Source: Campylobacteraceae bacterium
Lineage (GTDB): Bacteria; Campylobacterota; Campylobacteria; Campylobacterales; Sulfurovaceae
Reading direction: 5' to 3'
Length of the DNA: 11,468 nt
Assembly: GCA_027056615.1 (NCBI GenBank)
Contig: JALUKJ010000165.1
Location: forward strand, 1 to 11,468
In this document: positions 1 to 6,594 of the stretch, in pieces
Position numbering within the stretch: position 1 is the first letter of the stretch
Layout of the letters: each line of letters begins with the position of its first letter
The notes under the pieces: model-generated
The model's database searches: none
Seen by the model: only the letters and a program-made list of their open reading frames with translations
What the model was told of the DNA's origin: nothing
Program-made: the position numbers and the translations under genes

Positions 1-88
1 CTTTTTTATGAAACTGTATTATTTTTTGGATAAATATTTACTTAATGGGATGCCTTGGTTTTTATAGGGGATACCCTAAATTAACTAT

Positions 89-1807
89 TTAATAACAAAA
101 AAGAAGTGTTGCACGAATATCATCATAAGATACTTTACCTTTTAACGCGTCAAAGATAGATTTTAACTTTAACTCACCATCCTCTGAAAAGTTCTCTTTC
201 TTCTTCTCTTTTGTTAATTTGGTAATTACTTTAACAATAGGTTTACTCTTTAAAGATTTTGGTTTAAAACGACTAATATCTAAGGTCTCATCTTCCTTTT
301 TTAAAATTTTCAGATGATTCATAATTGTACTCTGTGTCACCGAACGAATTTTAGCAATCTCCTTAAGTGTAAAACAACTATCCATTAATATTTTAGTTTT
401 TATATGAGTTGGTATATCTTTTCCTATTTTAGAAATTGTTCCTGTTCTTATACGTTTTTTCTCCTGTTCAATCTGTAAAAAGTTGGTTAATCCACCAATG
501 CGTTTAATATAGTTTTTATGTGCCTTTTCAAGCTCCTTTTCACTATAGTTATCTATCTCAAGTTGTGCCTTTTGGGAAGCTTTTTTAATAGGTTCATCAA
601 TCCGTAAAGTCAAGGGTTCAACTCTAAGTGCCATCTCATTTAAACCAATTAGACGTAACCCCTCTATACTTTTTATTCTTGAAAGAGCTACATACCCCTG
701 CCCTACTTCAAAAGTATTACTCAAATCTATTTCAGCAACATCAAGAGTCATACCCTGTGACTTATGAATAGTAATTGCCCATGCTAAACGTAGAGGAATC
801 TGTGAAACTGTTGCAATGGTTTCACCTTTTTCATTCTCTAGTGTCCAATCTTCATCTACAACTTTTATAACTCTCCCTGTAGATGTTTTCACTAAAGGAA
901 CACTATTCTCAAATCCTATAACAACACCTGTAGTTCCATTAATATAATCTTTTTCAGGATTGTTTTTAATAAAAATAACTACAGCATCTTTTTTAAATGT
1001 AATCTCCTCTAAGACTAAAGCAGTTTTAAAAATCTTCTCAATATTTTTCTTTGAACCCTTTGAACTATAAGTAAAAATATGAGACTTCCCCTTAAGTCTC
1101 TTAAGCTCTTCAAGGTTAATACGCTCAACATCAACATTGTGAGTATAAAGTTTAGTCACTTGAAAATCAGTAGAAAGTTCTCTATGGAAGGAGTCTTCTA
1201 AAAGTTTCCGAACCTCCAAAGAGACCTCACCTGTTCTAATCTCATCTAAAACCTGAATCAGTCGGTTGTCCTCTTGCCTAAACTTCTCAGTCAAATAACA
1301 GCTCTTTAACTCCAAACTCCTCCAAACAGGAGATTGCCAAGCAAAACGTTTCTCTTTAAAAGTTTTACTCACAGGTGGCAACTGAAAAAAATCTCCAGAG
1401 ATAACCACTTGTATCCCACCAAAAGGCTCAGGAGAGTTTTTAAATGCTCTAAGTATTTTATCCATAGAGTCAAATATTTCAGGAGGAACCATAGAGATTT
1501 CATCAATTATTAAAACTTTTAACTTAGAAAATCTACTCTTTAGATAACTTTTCTCTAAAAGAGACTCTACATAAGCATTATCTACCACTGTATTTCGAAT
1601 ACCCAAAGCAAAAAAAGAATGAATAGTCTGCCCCTTCAGATGAGACGCAGCAATGCCAGTTGGAGCAACAATAGTGGGGTAGACACATCTCTCCTTTAAG
1701 TACTGAATATATTGGTTAAGTAGATAGGTTTTACCAGTACCTGCTGAACCTGTTATAAAGAGGTTCTTACCAGTTTTTAATATGTTTAGTGCTGTTATCT
1801 GTTTCAT
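89..1807 (-). CDS. PIF1-like superfamily 1 DNA helicase with C-terminal HTH_40-type module
   Basis: Predicted ATP-dependent 5'-3' DNA helicase of the PIF1/RecD-like SF1B group (572 aa), acting in the cytoplasm on DNA. Seen in the sequence: Walker A GSAGTGKT at residues 20-27, a PTGIAA motif at 49-54, Walker B LIIDEIS at 99-105, the PIF1-typical GDFFQLPPV at 138-146, EKFRQ at 174-178, and motifs V/VI from LAWAITIHKSQG (341-352) to GYVALSR (371-377). Residues about 477-502 form a helix-turn-helix and the C-terminus ends in KGKVSYDDIRATL; together these resemble the HTH_40 domain found at the end of several bacterial helicases. The Q-motif region before Walker A is short. The gene lies 47 bp downstream of the repeat-protein gene on the same strand. 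There is no Shine-Dalgarno sequence, but a TGTTAAAAT box ends 6 nt before the ATG. The family call is firm; the exact substrate (for example G-quadruplexes or forks) is not visible. Confidence 0.93.
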   Translation of the reverse strand: MKQITALNILKTGKNLFITGSAGTGKTYLLNQYIQYLKERCVYPTIVAPTGIAASHLKGQTIHSFFALGIRNTVVDNAYVESLLEKSYLKSRFSKLKVLIIDEISMVPPEIFDSMDKILRAFKNSPEPFGGIQVVISGDFFQLPPVSKTFKEKRFAWQSPVWRSLELKSCYLTEKFRQEDNRLIQVLDEIRTGEVSLEVRKLLEDSFHRELSTDFQVTKLYTHNVDVERINLEELKRLKGKSHIFTYSSKGSKKNIEKIFKTALVLEEITFKKDAVVIFIKNNPEKDYINGTTGVVIGFENSVPLVKTSTGRVIKVVDEDWTLENEKGETIATVSQIPLRLAWAITIHKSQGMTLDVAEIDLSNTFEVGQGYVALSRIKSIEGLRLIGLNEMALRVEPLTLRIDEPIKKASQKAQLEIDNYSEKELEKAHKNYIKRIGGLTNFLQIEQEKKRIRTGTISKIGKDIPTHIKTKILMDSCFTLKEIAKIRSVTQSTIMNHLKILKKEDETLDISRFKPKSLKSKPIVKVITKLTKEKKKENFSEDGELKLKSIFDALKGKVSYDDIRATLLFCY

Positions 1808-1813
1808 AAAAGT

Positions 1814-1822
1814 ATTTTAACA
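1814..1822 (-). promoter_or_regulatory. Extended -10 promoter of the PIF1-like helicase gene
   Basis: Minus strand reads TGT-TAAAAT, with only six bases (ACTTTT) between the box and the ATG at 1807. That geometry would place the transcript start at or next to the A of the start codon, which fits the missing Shine-Dalgarno sequence. No clear -35 is seen. Inferred from pattern only. Confidence 0.4.
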
Positions 1823-1854
1823 TAAAAAATAACTTTCAAGAGAAATATTGGCTA

Positions 1855-3252
1855 TTAATGTCTATCATCGCTTCTCATGCCTACATGTGCTGAGTTCACA
1901 CTAGCTAAATAGGTCTCATTTTTTCTCATAAGCTGTATAAGTTCTGAATCTAAAGCAAACACTTCCAAATAAAATAGCTCAACAGATGGATTAATGGCTA
2001 ATGCTCTGTTTAACTCATGTTCATTTTTTTCACAAAGCTCCTTTAAAATCTCTTTAGGAGTTGTTGGATTAGACGCTATATTAAAAATAACCTCTTTATT
2101 GTTTAGCTCATAAAATTCTTTTAAACTCTCTTCTGATAGATTAGGGTTAGAGCTTAACGGTACTATAAACTCATAACCATACCTTTTATATAGCTTTTCC
2201 AATAAATCACTTTTTACTTCTCTATTGAAAGCTAGTTTATAATCTAGTGATTTATTAATAAAAAGCAAATCCTCTAATACCTCTTCTATAGAGTGGTTTT
2301 CACCTAAATGAGCTAAGACCTCTTCAGTTAAATTAGCTTTTAAAATAGCTTCTAATCTATCTTTTGTTATTATCTGAAATGTCAATAGCGATTTAACTAC
2401 ACTCTCATTATCAACTAAAAGCTTTTTAAATATTTTGTTATCAAGTGAATCATTTTGAGTCAACATCAACTTAGTATCTTCATTGGCAGTGGCTAAAATA
2501 TATTCTTGCTCTTTGAGTGTAATAGCACTATTTGAAGCTAAAAAAGTATTGATTCGTTCATTATTAAAACTAAGTAGATAACGAATATCTTCAGCAGAGA
2601 TATGTTCATTAAGTGCTAAAATCTCTCGTAAATTTTTAGGACGAATATCCTCTTTTCTGCTCTTTTTTATCTCATGGTTAGGCATGGAAAGCATAGCATT
2701 AATAATCTCGGGAGTATTAGCATCTCTAGCAATGTTAGACAGTGTAATAGGTGAATAGACCATAGCAGGGTCACGAAATCCATTAGGATTATAAAAACGT
2801 TTTACAAATGTAATAGTTACATCTCTGTTATCATTATTATCATAAACACCATCACCTCCCCAATCATACATCTTAAAGAGTTTCAAGTAGACCTCATCAG
2901 AAAAAGACTCATTTTTAAGTTGACGCTTTAGTCTCTCTTGGTCATTTGAGAGTTTAAGTGACATCATAAGAGTATTGGGTTTAATGTGCTTGGTATAGTA
3001 GACTTCAAACTCTTCTAAACGAGCCTCTGGAACTTTAGCATTATAAAGAACATAAGATATATCATCTTCTAATGGTGTCATTATAGTACTAAGTACTGTT
3101 AATACAACCTCTTGTCCTGTATATTTGTTAGCATATTTCATGCCTTGAGATTCTAAAAAATTGGTTAGTTCTTCTTCTGTAAAATTAGCTATACGTCCCA
3201 AAAAGAGAACTGTTCTACCTTGATTATTGGCTATTATATCTTCTATATTCAT
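1855..3252 (-). CDS. BRCT-like N-terminus plus ~26-residue LRV-like repeat protein
   Basis: Uncharacterised 465-aa protein with no signal peptide or membrane segment, so probably cytoplasmic. Residues about 12-60 (GRTVLFLGRIANFT, then EELTNFLESQGMKY and QEVVLTVL) have the beta-G-x-helix-G pattern of a BRCT domain, though this is a weak visual match. From residue 212 to about 440 the protein is built from nine repeats starting at 212, 238, 264, 290, 316, 340, 366, 392 and 418. Spacing is 26 residues in seven of eight steps and 24 in the other. Each begins L-x-x-N and has the form LxxNxxIxxExxxxLLxxNxxxxxx (LASNSAIT, LSSNPNLS, IASNPTTP). This recalls the leucine-rich-repeat-variant (LRV) helical solenoid, so a binding scaffold is likely. 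A degenerate copy may start at 174. A PIF1-like helicase follows 47 bp downstream, which together with a BRCT-like domain hints at DNA metabolism, but function is unknown. Confidence 0.8.
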   Translation of the reverse strand: MNIEDIIANNQGRTVLFLGRIANFTEEELTNFLESQGMKYANKYTGQEVVLTVLSTIMTPLEDDISYVLYNAKVPEARLEEFEVYYTKHIKPNTLMMSLKLSNDQERLKRQLKNESFSDEVYLKLFKMYDWGGDGVYDNNDNRDVTITFVKRFYNPNGFRDPAMVYSPITLSNIARDANTPEIINAMLSMPNHEIKKSRKEDIRPKNLREILALNEHISAEDIRYLLSFNNERINTFLASNSAITLKEQEYILATANEDTKLMLTQNDSLDNKIFKKLLVDNESVVKSLLTFQIITKDRLEAILKANLTEEVLAHLGENHSIEEVLEDLLFINKSLDYKLAFNREVKSDLLEKLYKRYGYEFIVPLSSNPNLSEESLKEFYELNNKEVIFNIASNPTTPKEILKELCEKNEHELNRALAINPSVELFYLEVFALDSELIQLMRKNETYLASVNSAHVGMRSDDRH

Positions 3253-3258
3253 AAAGTG

Positions 3259-3267
3259 ATAATAGCA
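3259..3267 (-). promoter_or_regulatory. Extended -10 promoter of the LRV-like repeat gene
   Basis: Minus strand reads TGC-TATTAT with six bases (CACTTT) between the box and the ATG at 3252, after a T-rich stretch. The expected transcript start coincides with the start codon and no Shine-Dalgarno sequence is present, suggesting a leaderless mRNA. Inference from pattern. Confidence 0.5.
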
Positions 3268-3305
3268 TAAAAAGAGTAAATTACGGATATTTAAAACCTA
3301 AAAGA

Positions 3306-3314
3306 TGTTACAAT
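3306..3314 (+). promoter_or_regulatory. Extended -10 promoter of the TRAP binding-protein gene
   Basis: TGT-TACAAT lies 31 nt before the ATG at 3346. The predicted start near 3321 gives a short leader that contains AAGG (3331-3334), 11 nt before the ATG. It sits in the 93-bp divergent intergenic region shared with the minus-strand repeat gene. No convincing -35. Confidence 0.5.
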
Positions 3315-3345
3315 CTCTACACAATAACATAAGGCAACAAAAAAA

Positions 3346-4434
3346 ATGAAAAGAAGAAATTTTATAGGTTCTAGTGTACTTGGCGTTGGGGCTTTAGCTC
3401 TTTGTGGTTGTTATAAAGAAGAGAATAAAGATAGAAACAAAGTAACAGTTCAAAAAAAAGTCACGCTTAAACTTGCAACCTCATGGCCTGCACACTTTCC
3501 TATTATGGGAACGGGTGTTGACAACTTTGCAAATAAATGTTTTGAACTAAGTGGTGGAACATTGGAGATTAAAGTCTACCCTAAAAATATTTTAGTTCCT
3601 GCTATGCAAGTATTTGATGCCACATCTGCTTCTCAAATAGATGCTTTTCACTCAGGAGTATACTACTGGAAAGGAAAAAACTCTGCCTTTTCCATCTTTG
3701 GTGGTATGCCTCTAGGATTAACAAGTGAAGAGATGCTTACTTGGTTAAAGTTTGGTGGAGGTATGGAGCTATGGCGTGAACTATATGCAAAATTTAACCT
3801 ATATCCTTTAGTAGGAGGGAGTACGGGTCCACAGATGGGTGGTTGGTTTAAAAAACCTATTAACTCTCTTTCCGATTTAAAAGGGTTAAAGATGCGTATT
3901 CCTGGTCTTGGAGGAGAGGTTTTAAAACGATTAGGGGTTAACCCTATTTTACTTCCAGCAGGTGAGATTTACACCTCACTTGAGAGAGGAACAATTGATG
4001 CTACCGAGTGGGTAGGACCAGCACTAGATAGAATGATGGGATTTGACAAAGCAGCAGACTACTACTATACAGGATGGCACGAACCAGGTTCAATCTTAGA
4101 AATTACCTTTAACAAAGAACGCTGGGATAAACTAAGCCCTCAACATCAAGCCATTATTACAACAGTATCTGAAGAGATGACAGGAACTATGGTCGAAGAG
4201 TTTCGTTATAAGAATGCTAAAGCTTTAGCTGAACTTCCAAAGCATATAAAAATTAAAAATTTTCCAAAAGAGGTTATGGATTCAGCTAAAGTTGCATTAA
4301 AAGAGGTACTAAAGGATGAATCTCAAAAAAATCCTGACTTTAAGAGAGTCTTAAAAAGCTATAATAGGTTCAGTAAACTAAATAAAAAATGGGATGATAT
4401 TAGCACTAAAAACTTCTTAAATATCAGAAATTAA
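3346..4434 (+). CDS. dctP: TRAP transporter solute-binding protein (DctP/TakP-like), Tat/lipoprotein-type leader
   Basis: Periplasmic solute receptor of a TRAP (tripartite ATP-independent periplasmic) transporter, DctP/TakP branch, 362 aa. Visible hallmarks are the LATSWPAHFP opening strand (43-52), VYPKNILVPAMQVFDATSASQIDA (77-100 region), TGPQMGGWF (160-168), the LKGLKMRIPGLGG block (178-190) with the ligand-clamping arginine (R184), and ERGTIDATEWVGP (213-225). In the TakP group, Gln of the PQMGGWF block and Glu-Trp of TEWVGP take part in cation and keto-acid binding; Q163, E221 and W222 are all present. This makes a 2-oxo acid or other organic carboxylate a reasonable but unproven ligand. 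The N-terminus KRRNFIGSS followed by a hydrophobic stretch resembles a twin-arginine signal. LCGC with Cys22 could be a lipobox, but Cys at -2 is atypical. No DctQ/DctM membrane subunit lies next to it in this window. Confidence 0.93.
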   Translation: MKRRNFIGSSVLGVGALALCGCYKEENKDRNKVTVQKKVTLKLATSWPAHFPIMGTGVDNFANKCFELSGGTLEIKVYPKNILVPAMQVFDATSASQIDAFHSGVYYWKGKNSAFSIFGGMPLGLTSEEMLTWLKFGGGMELWRELYAKFNLYPLVGGSTGPQMGGWFKKPINSLSDLKGLKMRIPGLGGEVLKRLGVNPILLPAGEIYTSLERGTIDATEWVGPALDRMMGFDKAADYYYTGWHEPGSILEITFNKERWDKLSPQHQAIITTVSEEMTGTMVEEFRYKNAKALAELPKHIKIKNFPKEVMDSAKVALKEVLKDESQKNPDFKRVLKSYNRFSKLNKKWDDISTKNFLNIRN

Positions 4435-4443
4435 TGTTAAAAT
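4435..4443 (+). promoter_or_regulatory. Extended -10 promoter of the small outer-membrane protein gene
   Basis: TGT-TAAAAT begins one base after the dctP stop codon. The predicted start near 4450 gives a ~35-nt leader carrying the strong SD GGGAGG (4473-4478), 6 nt before the ATG at 4485. It suggests that the barrel gene can be expressed separately from dctP. Confidence 0.45.
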
Positions 4444-4484
4444 AAATTATGGATTTATTTTATAAAAATGGTGGGAGGTCTTTT

Positions 4485-4961
4485 ATGAAAAAAACAATTT
4501 TATTTTTACTATTTTCTAGTCTAATATATGCAGAAACTCCATTTGAAAGTGGAAACAAAAATTTTGGTCTTACAGTAGGAACAGATAATAGCTTTGGAAA
4601 TACCTATACTGTAGTAGGTGCAAATGTAAACTACTATGTCATAGACAACCTCTCTATTGGAGCTTCTTACAACGCTTTTATAGGTGATTCACCAAATATC
4701 AATGAAGTAACAGTTCCTGTTACCTACCATATTCCTATCGAAGGAGTAAGCTATCGCCCATATATAGGTGCTTTTTATAACCAAACATTTATTGATGCCC
4801 CTTTAAATGACTATAATATTTTTGGTGGAAAAATAGGTGTTAGTTTACAAACCTCTATTAATTCATTTATGTCTCTTGGTTGGGTTCAAGAGTTCTCAAC
4901 CTCTGATAAAAATCAGAAGAAAAAGGGCTATCCTCAGATTTCGGCTGGGTTCTCATTTTAG
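4485..4961 (+). CDS. Small outer-membrane beta-barrel protein
   Basis: Predicted 158-aa outer-membrane protein. The start at 4485 is preferred over an in-frame ATG at 4449: it follows GGGAGG by 6 nt and opens directly with a classic signal peptide, MKKTILFLLFSSLIYA, with predicted cleavage before ETPFES. The 4449 ATG would bury that signal behind 12 extra residues and has no SD. The mature part alternates polar and hydrophobic or aromatic residues in about eight strands (for example YTVVGANVNYYV, LSIGASYNAFIG, YRPYIGAFYNQTF, GKIGVSLQTS). It ends in Phe (ISAGFSF), the usual C-terminal signature for barrel assembly by BAM. The mature length of about 142 aa suits an eight-stranded OmpX/OmpA-like barrel. 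No catalytic motif is visible and the role is unknown. It follows dctP by 50 bp and ends just before a hairpin. Confidence 0.85.
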   Translation: MKKTILFLLFSSLIYAETPFESGNKNFGLTVGTDNSFGNTYTVVGANVNYYVIDNLSIGASYNAFIGDSPNINEVTVPVTYHIPIEGVSYRPYIGAFYNQTFIDAPLNDYNIFGGKIGVSLQTSINSFMSLGWVQEFSTSDKNQKKKGYPQISAGFSF

Positions 4962-4965
4962 AGGT

Positions 4966-4999
4966 TAAGTACCTGAGCATAGTAAATGTCAGGTACTTA
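4966..4999 (+). terminator. Hairpin terminator between convergent genes, probably bidirectional
   Basis: Perfect 11-bp inverted repeat TAAGTACCTGA (4966-4976) / TCAGGTACTTA (4989-4999) with a 12-nt loop. It fills the gap between the plus-strand barrel gene (ends 4961) and the minus-strand TPR frame (ends 5001). The stem is only moderately GC-rich and there is no strong T-run, but its position at a convergent junction fits a shared terminator or 3'-end-stabilising structure. Confidence 0.65.
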
Positions 5000-5000
5000 T

Positions 5001-5543
5001 CTACCATGGTTTTGTCTCTCGAATATAACCTTCATTTATTAAATCATAAGCTTTAGAACTCATAACCCTTTTACTCTTTGAGTTCTCTTGCTTTTTAACT
5101 ACTTTAACCACAGCATTTTTACTCTTTGACCCTGCTCCACCTGCTCCTGAATTTGATTCAGACTTACTTGAAGAACCTTTTTTCTTCTCCTCTGTTTTAG
5201 AATCTTTTGCATTACTATTTTGACTATGCTTTGCCCCTGAAGCATTATAGGCAGAGAGCTTAAAGCCATTTTTATTTTTCTGTTTTAGAACAAATGCTAA
5301 GTTATGCAAAGCATCTTCATCTTTACCTAATTGCAAAGCTTGAACATAATATGATTTAGCTTTGTCCCAATAAGCAAGTTTGGCTTCACAATTTCCAAGT
5401 TCATATAAAAGTTGCTGTTTTAACTTTGGCTTTTTACTTCTCATTCCCTCTAATACAGCTTTTGCCTCTTTATACTTTTTCATTTTGTAGTAGATATGTG
5501 CTAAAAGTAATTCAGAAGCAAAGGTTCTATTTTTCATGCTCAT
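5001..5543 (-). CDS. TPR protein of the Bat cluster (BatC-like), probably the detached C-terminal half of a BatB-TPR fusion
   Basis: 180-aa frame with TPR-type helices at about residues 8-30 (ELLLAHIYYKMKKYKEAKAVLEG) and 44-75 (LLYELGNCEAKLAYWDKAKSYYVQAL), then NLAFVLKQK. A Lys/Ser/Gly-rich low-complexity linker (about 105-155) follows, and the tail is SSKAYDLINEGYIRETKPW. TPR segments of this kind accompany or are fused to VWA proteins of the Bat (aerotolerance-related) group. The first ATG (5543) has no SD. The same frame stays open upstream to a stop at 5628-5630 and encodes credible helical sequence there (LDGYYLSQAYSDYRNQ, then VYKDSFKN), overlapping the end of batB. This makes an independent start at 5543 doubtful. 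The likely original arrangement is a continuous BatB-TPR protein of about 530 aa. There is no signal peptide in this frame, so as a separate protein it would remain cytoplasmic. Confidence 0.75.
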   Translation of the reverse strand: MSMKNRTFASELLLAHIYYKMKKYKEAKAVLEGMRSKKPKLKQQLLYELGNCEAKLAYWDKAKSYYVQALQLGKDEDALHNLAFVLKQKNKNGFKLSAYNASGAKHSQNSNAKDSKTEEKKKGSSSKSESNSGAGGAGSKSKNAVVKVVKKQENSKSKRVMSSKAYDLINEGYIRETKPW

Positions 5544-5586
5544 TACATTTTTAAAACTATCTTTATATACTTGATTTCTATAGTCG

Positions 5587-6594
5587 CTATAAGCTTGTGA
5601 GAGATAGTAGCCATCTAAAGCTACGCTCTATGCGTAATCTATCAACATGTCCACCCCATGTCTGTTTGGTAAAGATCTCATCGGCTTGTACGTCAATGCC
5701 TATAAGTACTAGAAGAGGTAGTAACTTTTTAGAAAAACGTGTAGCAGAGAGAAAAAATAGTAAAATTGCTAACAGTAAAGGCACAAATGCCAACTCAAAA
5801 TAACTTCGACTCTCTTTTGTTATATTCTCTCCTCCTTTTTCTTGTTCTAACCATTGATTTATGCTTTTAACGGTAGAGTCAACACTGGAAAAATTAAGAA
5901 AAATTCCACCATTTTGAGTAAGCTTTTTTAATGAACTATTAAGCTTTGAGACAACAATATTTCCTGCTCTATCTTGTACTAATGTTCCATCTTTTTTTTC
6001 TATAGCCGAACCCTCTTTTGTTGCCATTGCTACAACCATAACTTTAATATTTTCATTCTCTAATAGCTCTACTAAGTCATCACTTAATGGTTCATCACCA
6101 CCATCACTAAATAGAACTACTTTTTTCTCCTTATCAGTAAACTTAGCTATTTTTTTAAAGAGCTTGTTTAGGTCTGTTCCTTTGGTTAAGATATAGTTAC
6201 TATTTAAGTTCTCTAGTGCTAAAGATACCAACTTATGGTCAGTAGTTGGAGGAGAGAGAAGCAGAGGGTTAATAGTAAATCCAACTAGAGCAATTTGGTC
6301 AGTTTGATTCTGCTTTAGAAACTCTTTTATACTCTCTTGACTAGCCTCTCTACGACTAGGTTTAATGTCTTTTGCACTCATAGAGCGTGAGAGGTCAAGA
6401 GCAAATATGAGTGACTCTGCTTCTACTTTTTGAGAAGATTTACTCTCCCAAAGTGCTGGTCTTACCATAGCAATAATTAAGAGTAGTAAAACTAGCCAAC
6501 GTAGATATTGAGAGAGATTTTGTTTTTTACCTTTTATAACATAAACTATCAAGGGAACAAGTAACCACAAAACAGCACCATTTATAAAGCTCAT
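5587..6594 (-). CDS. batB: BatB-like VWA domain inner-membrane protein, C-terminus frameshifted
   Basis: VWA-domain membrane protein, 335 aa as read. N-terminal membrane segments are at about 4-20 and 31-45. The VWA domain spans about 60-250 with an intact metal-ion-dependent adhesion site: DLSRS (67-71), Thr140 in KGTDL and Asp164 in FSDGGDE. A further membrane segment lies at 268-284. After it comes SKKLLPLLVLIGIDVQADE (288-306), a second signal-like hydrophobic stretch of the sort that leads into a periplasmic TPR region. The reading frame then runs plausibly to about RIERS (321-325) and ends in FRWLLSLTSL, which looks out of frame. Its ATG overlaps the batA stop by one base (TAATG), so translation is probably coupled. 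Bat VWA pairs are linked in the literature to aerotolerance and envelope stress, but the biochemical role is unsettled. Confidence 0.88.
   Translation of the reverse strand: MSFINGAVLWLLVPLIVYVIKGKKQNLSQYLRWLVLLLLIIAMVRPALWESKSSQKVEAESLIFALDLSRSMSAKDIKPSRREASQESIKEFLKQNQTDQIALVGFTINPLLLSPPTTDHKLVSLALENLNSNYILTKGTDLNKLFKKIAKFTDKEKKVVLFSDGGDEPLSDDLVELLENENIKVMVVAMATKEGSAIEKKDGTLVQDRAGNIVVSKLNSSLKKLTQNGGIFLNFSSVDSTVKSINQWLEQEKGGENITKESRSYFELAFVPLLLAILLFFLSATRFSKKLLPLLVLIGIDVQADEIFTKQTWGGHVDRLRIERSFRWLLSLTSL
5613..5622 (-). other. Putative +1 frameshift site joining batB to the TPR frame
   Basis: Minus strand reads AGC TTT AGA TGG in the batB frame (S325 at 5620-5622). Removing one T from the run at 5617-5619 gives AGC TTA GAT GGC, which continues as SLDGYYLSQAYSDYRNQ into the TPR frame without a stop. 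The shift is +1. No stop or obviously rare codon occupies the A site, so mutation or sequence error is likelier than programmed frameshifting. Confidence 0.6.

Noticed and set aside
65..78. TAGGG/CCCTA hairpin downstream of the PIF1-like gene
   Set aside because: Only a 5-bp stem with no T-run on either strand; too weak to call a terminator.
4449..4484. ATG at 4449 as start of the barrel protein
   Set aside because: No SD and would hide a classic signal peptide; 4485 has GGGAGG at 6-nt spacing.
5613..5622. Programmed +1 frameshifting to make BatB-TPR
   Set aside because: The site lacks a stop codon, rare codon or SD-like stimulator as in prfB-type recoding; a mutation or sequence error is simpler.
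5597..5803. Plus-strand open frame opposite batB
   Set aside because: Lies wholly antisense to the BatB C-terminal coding region; composition and product look random, with no SD.
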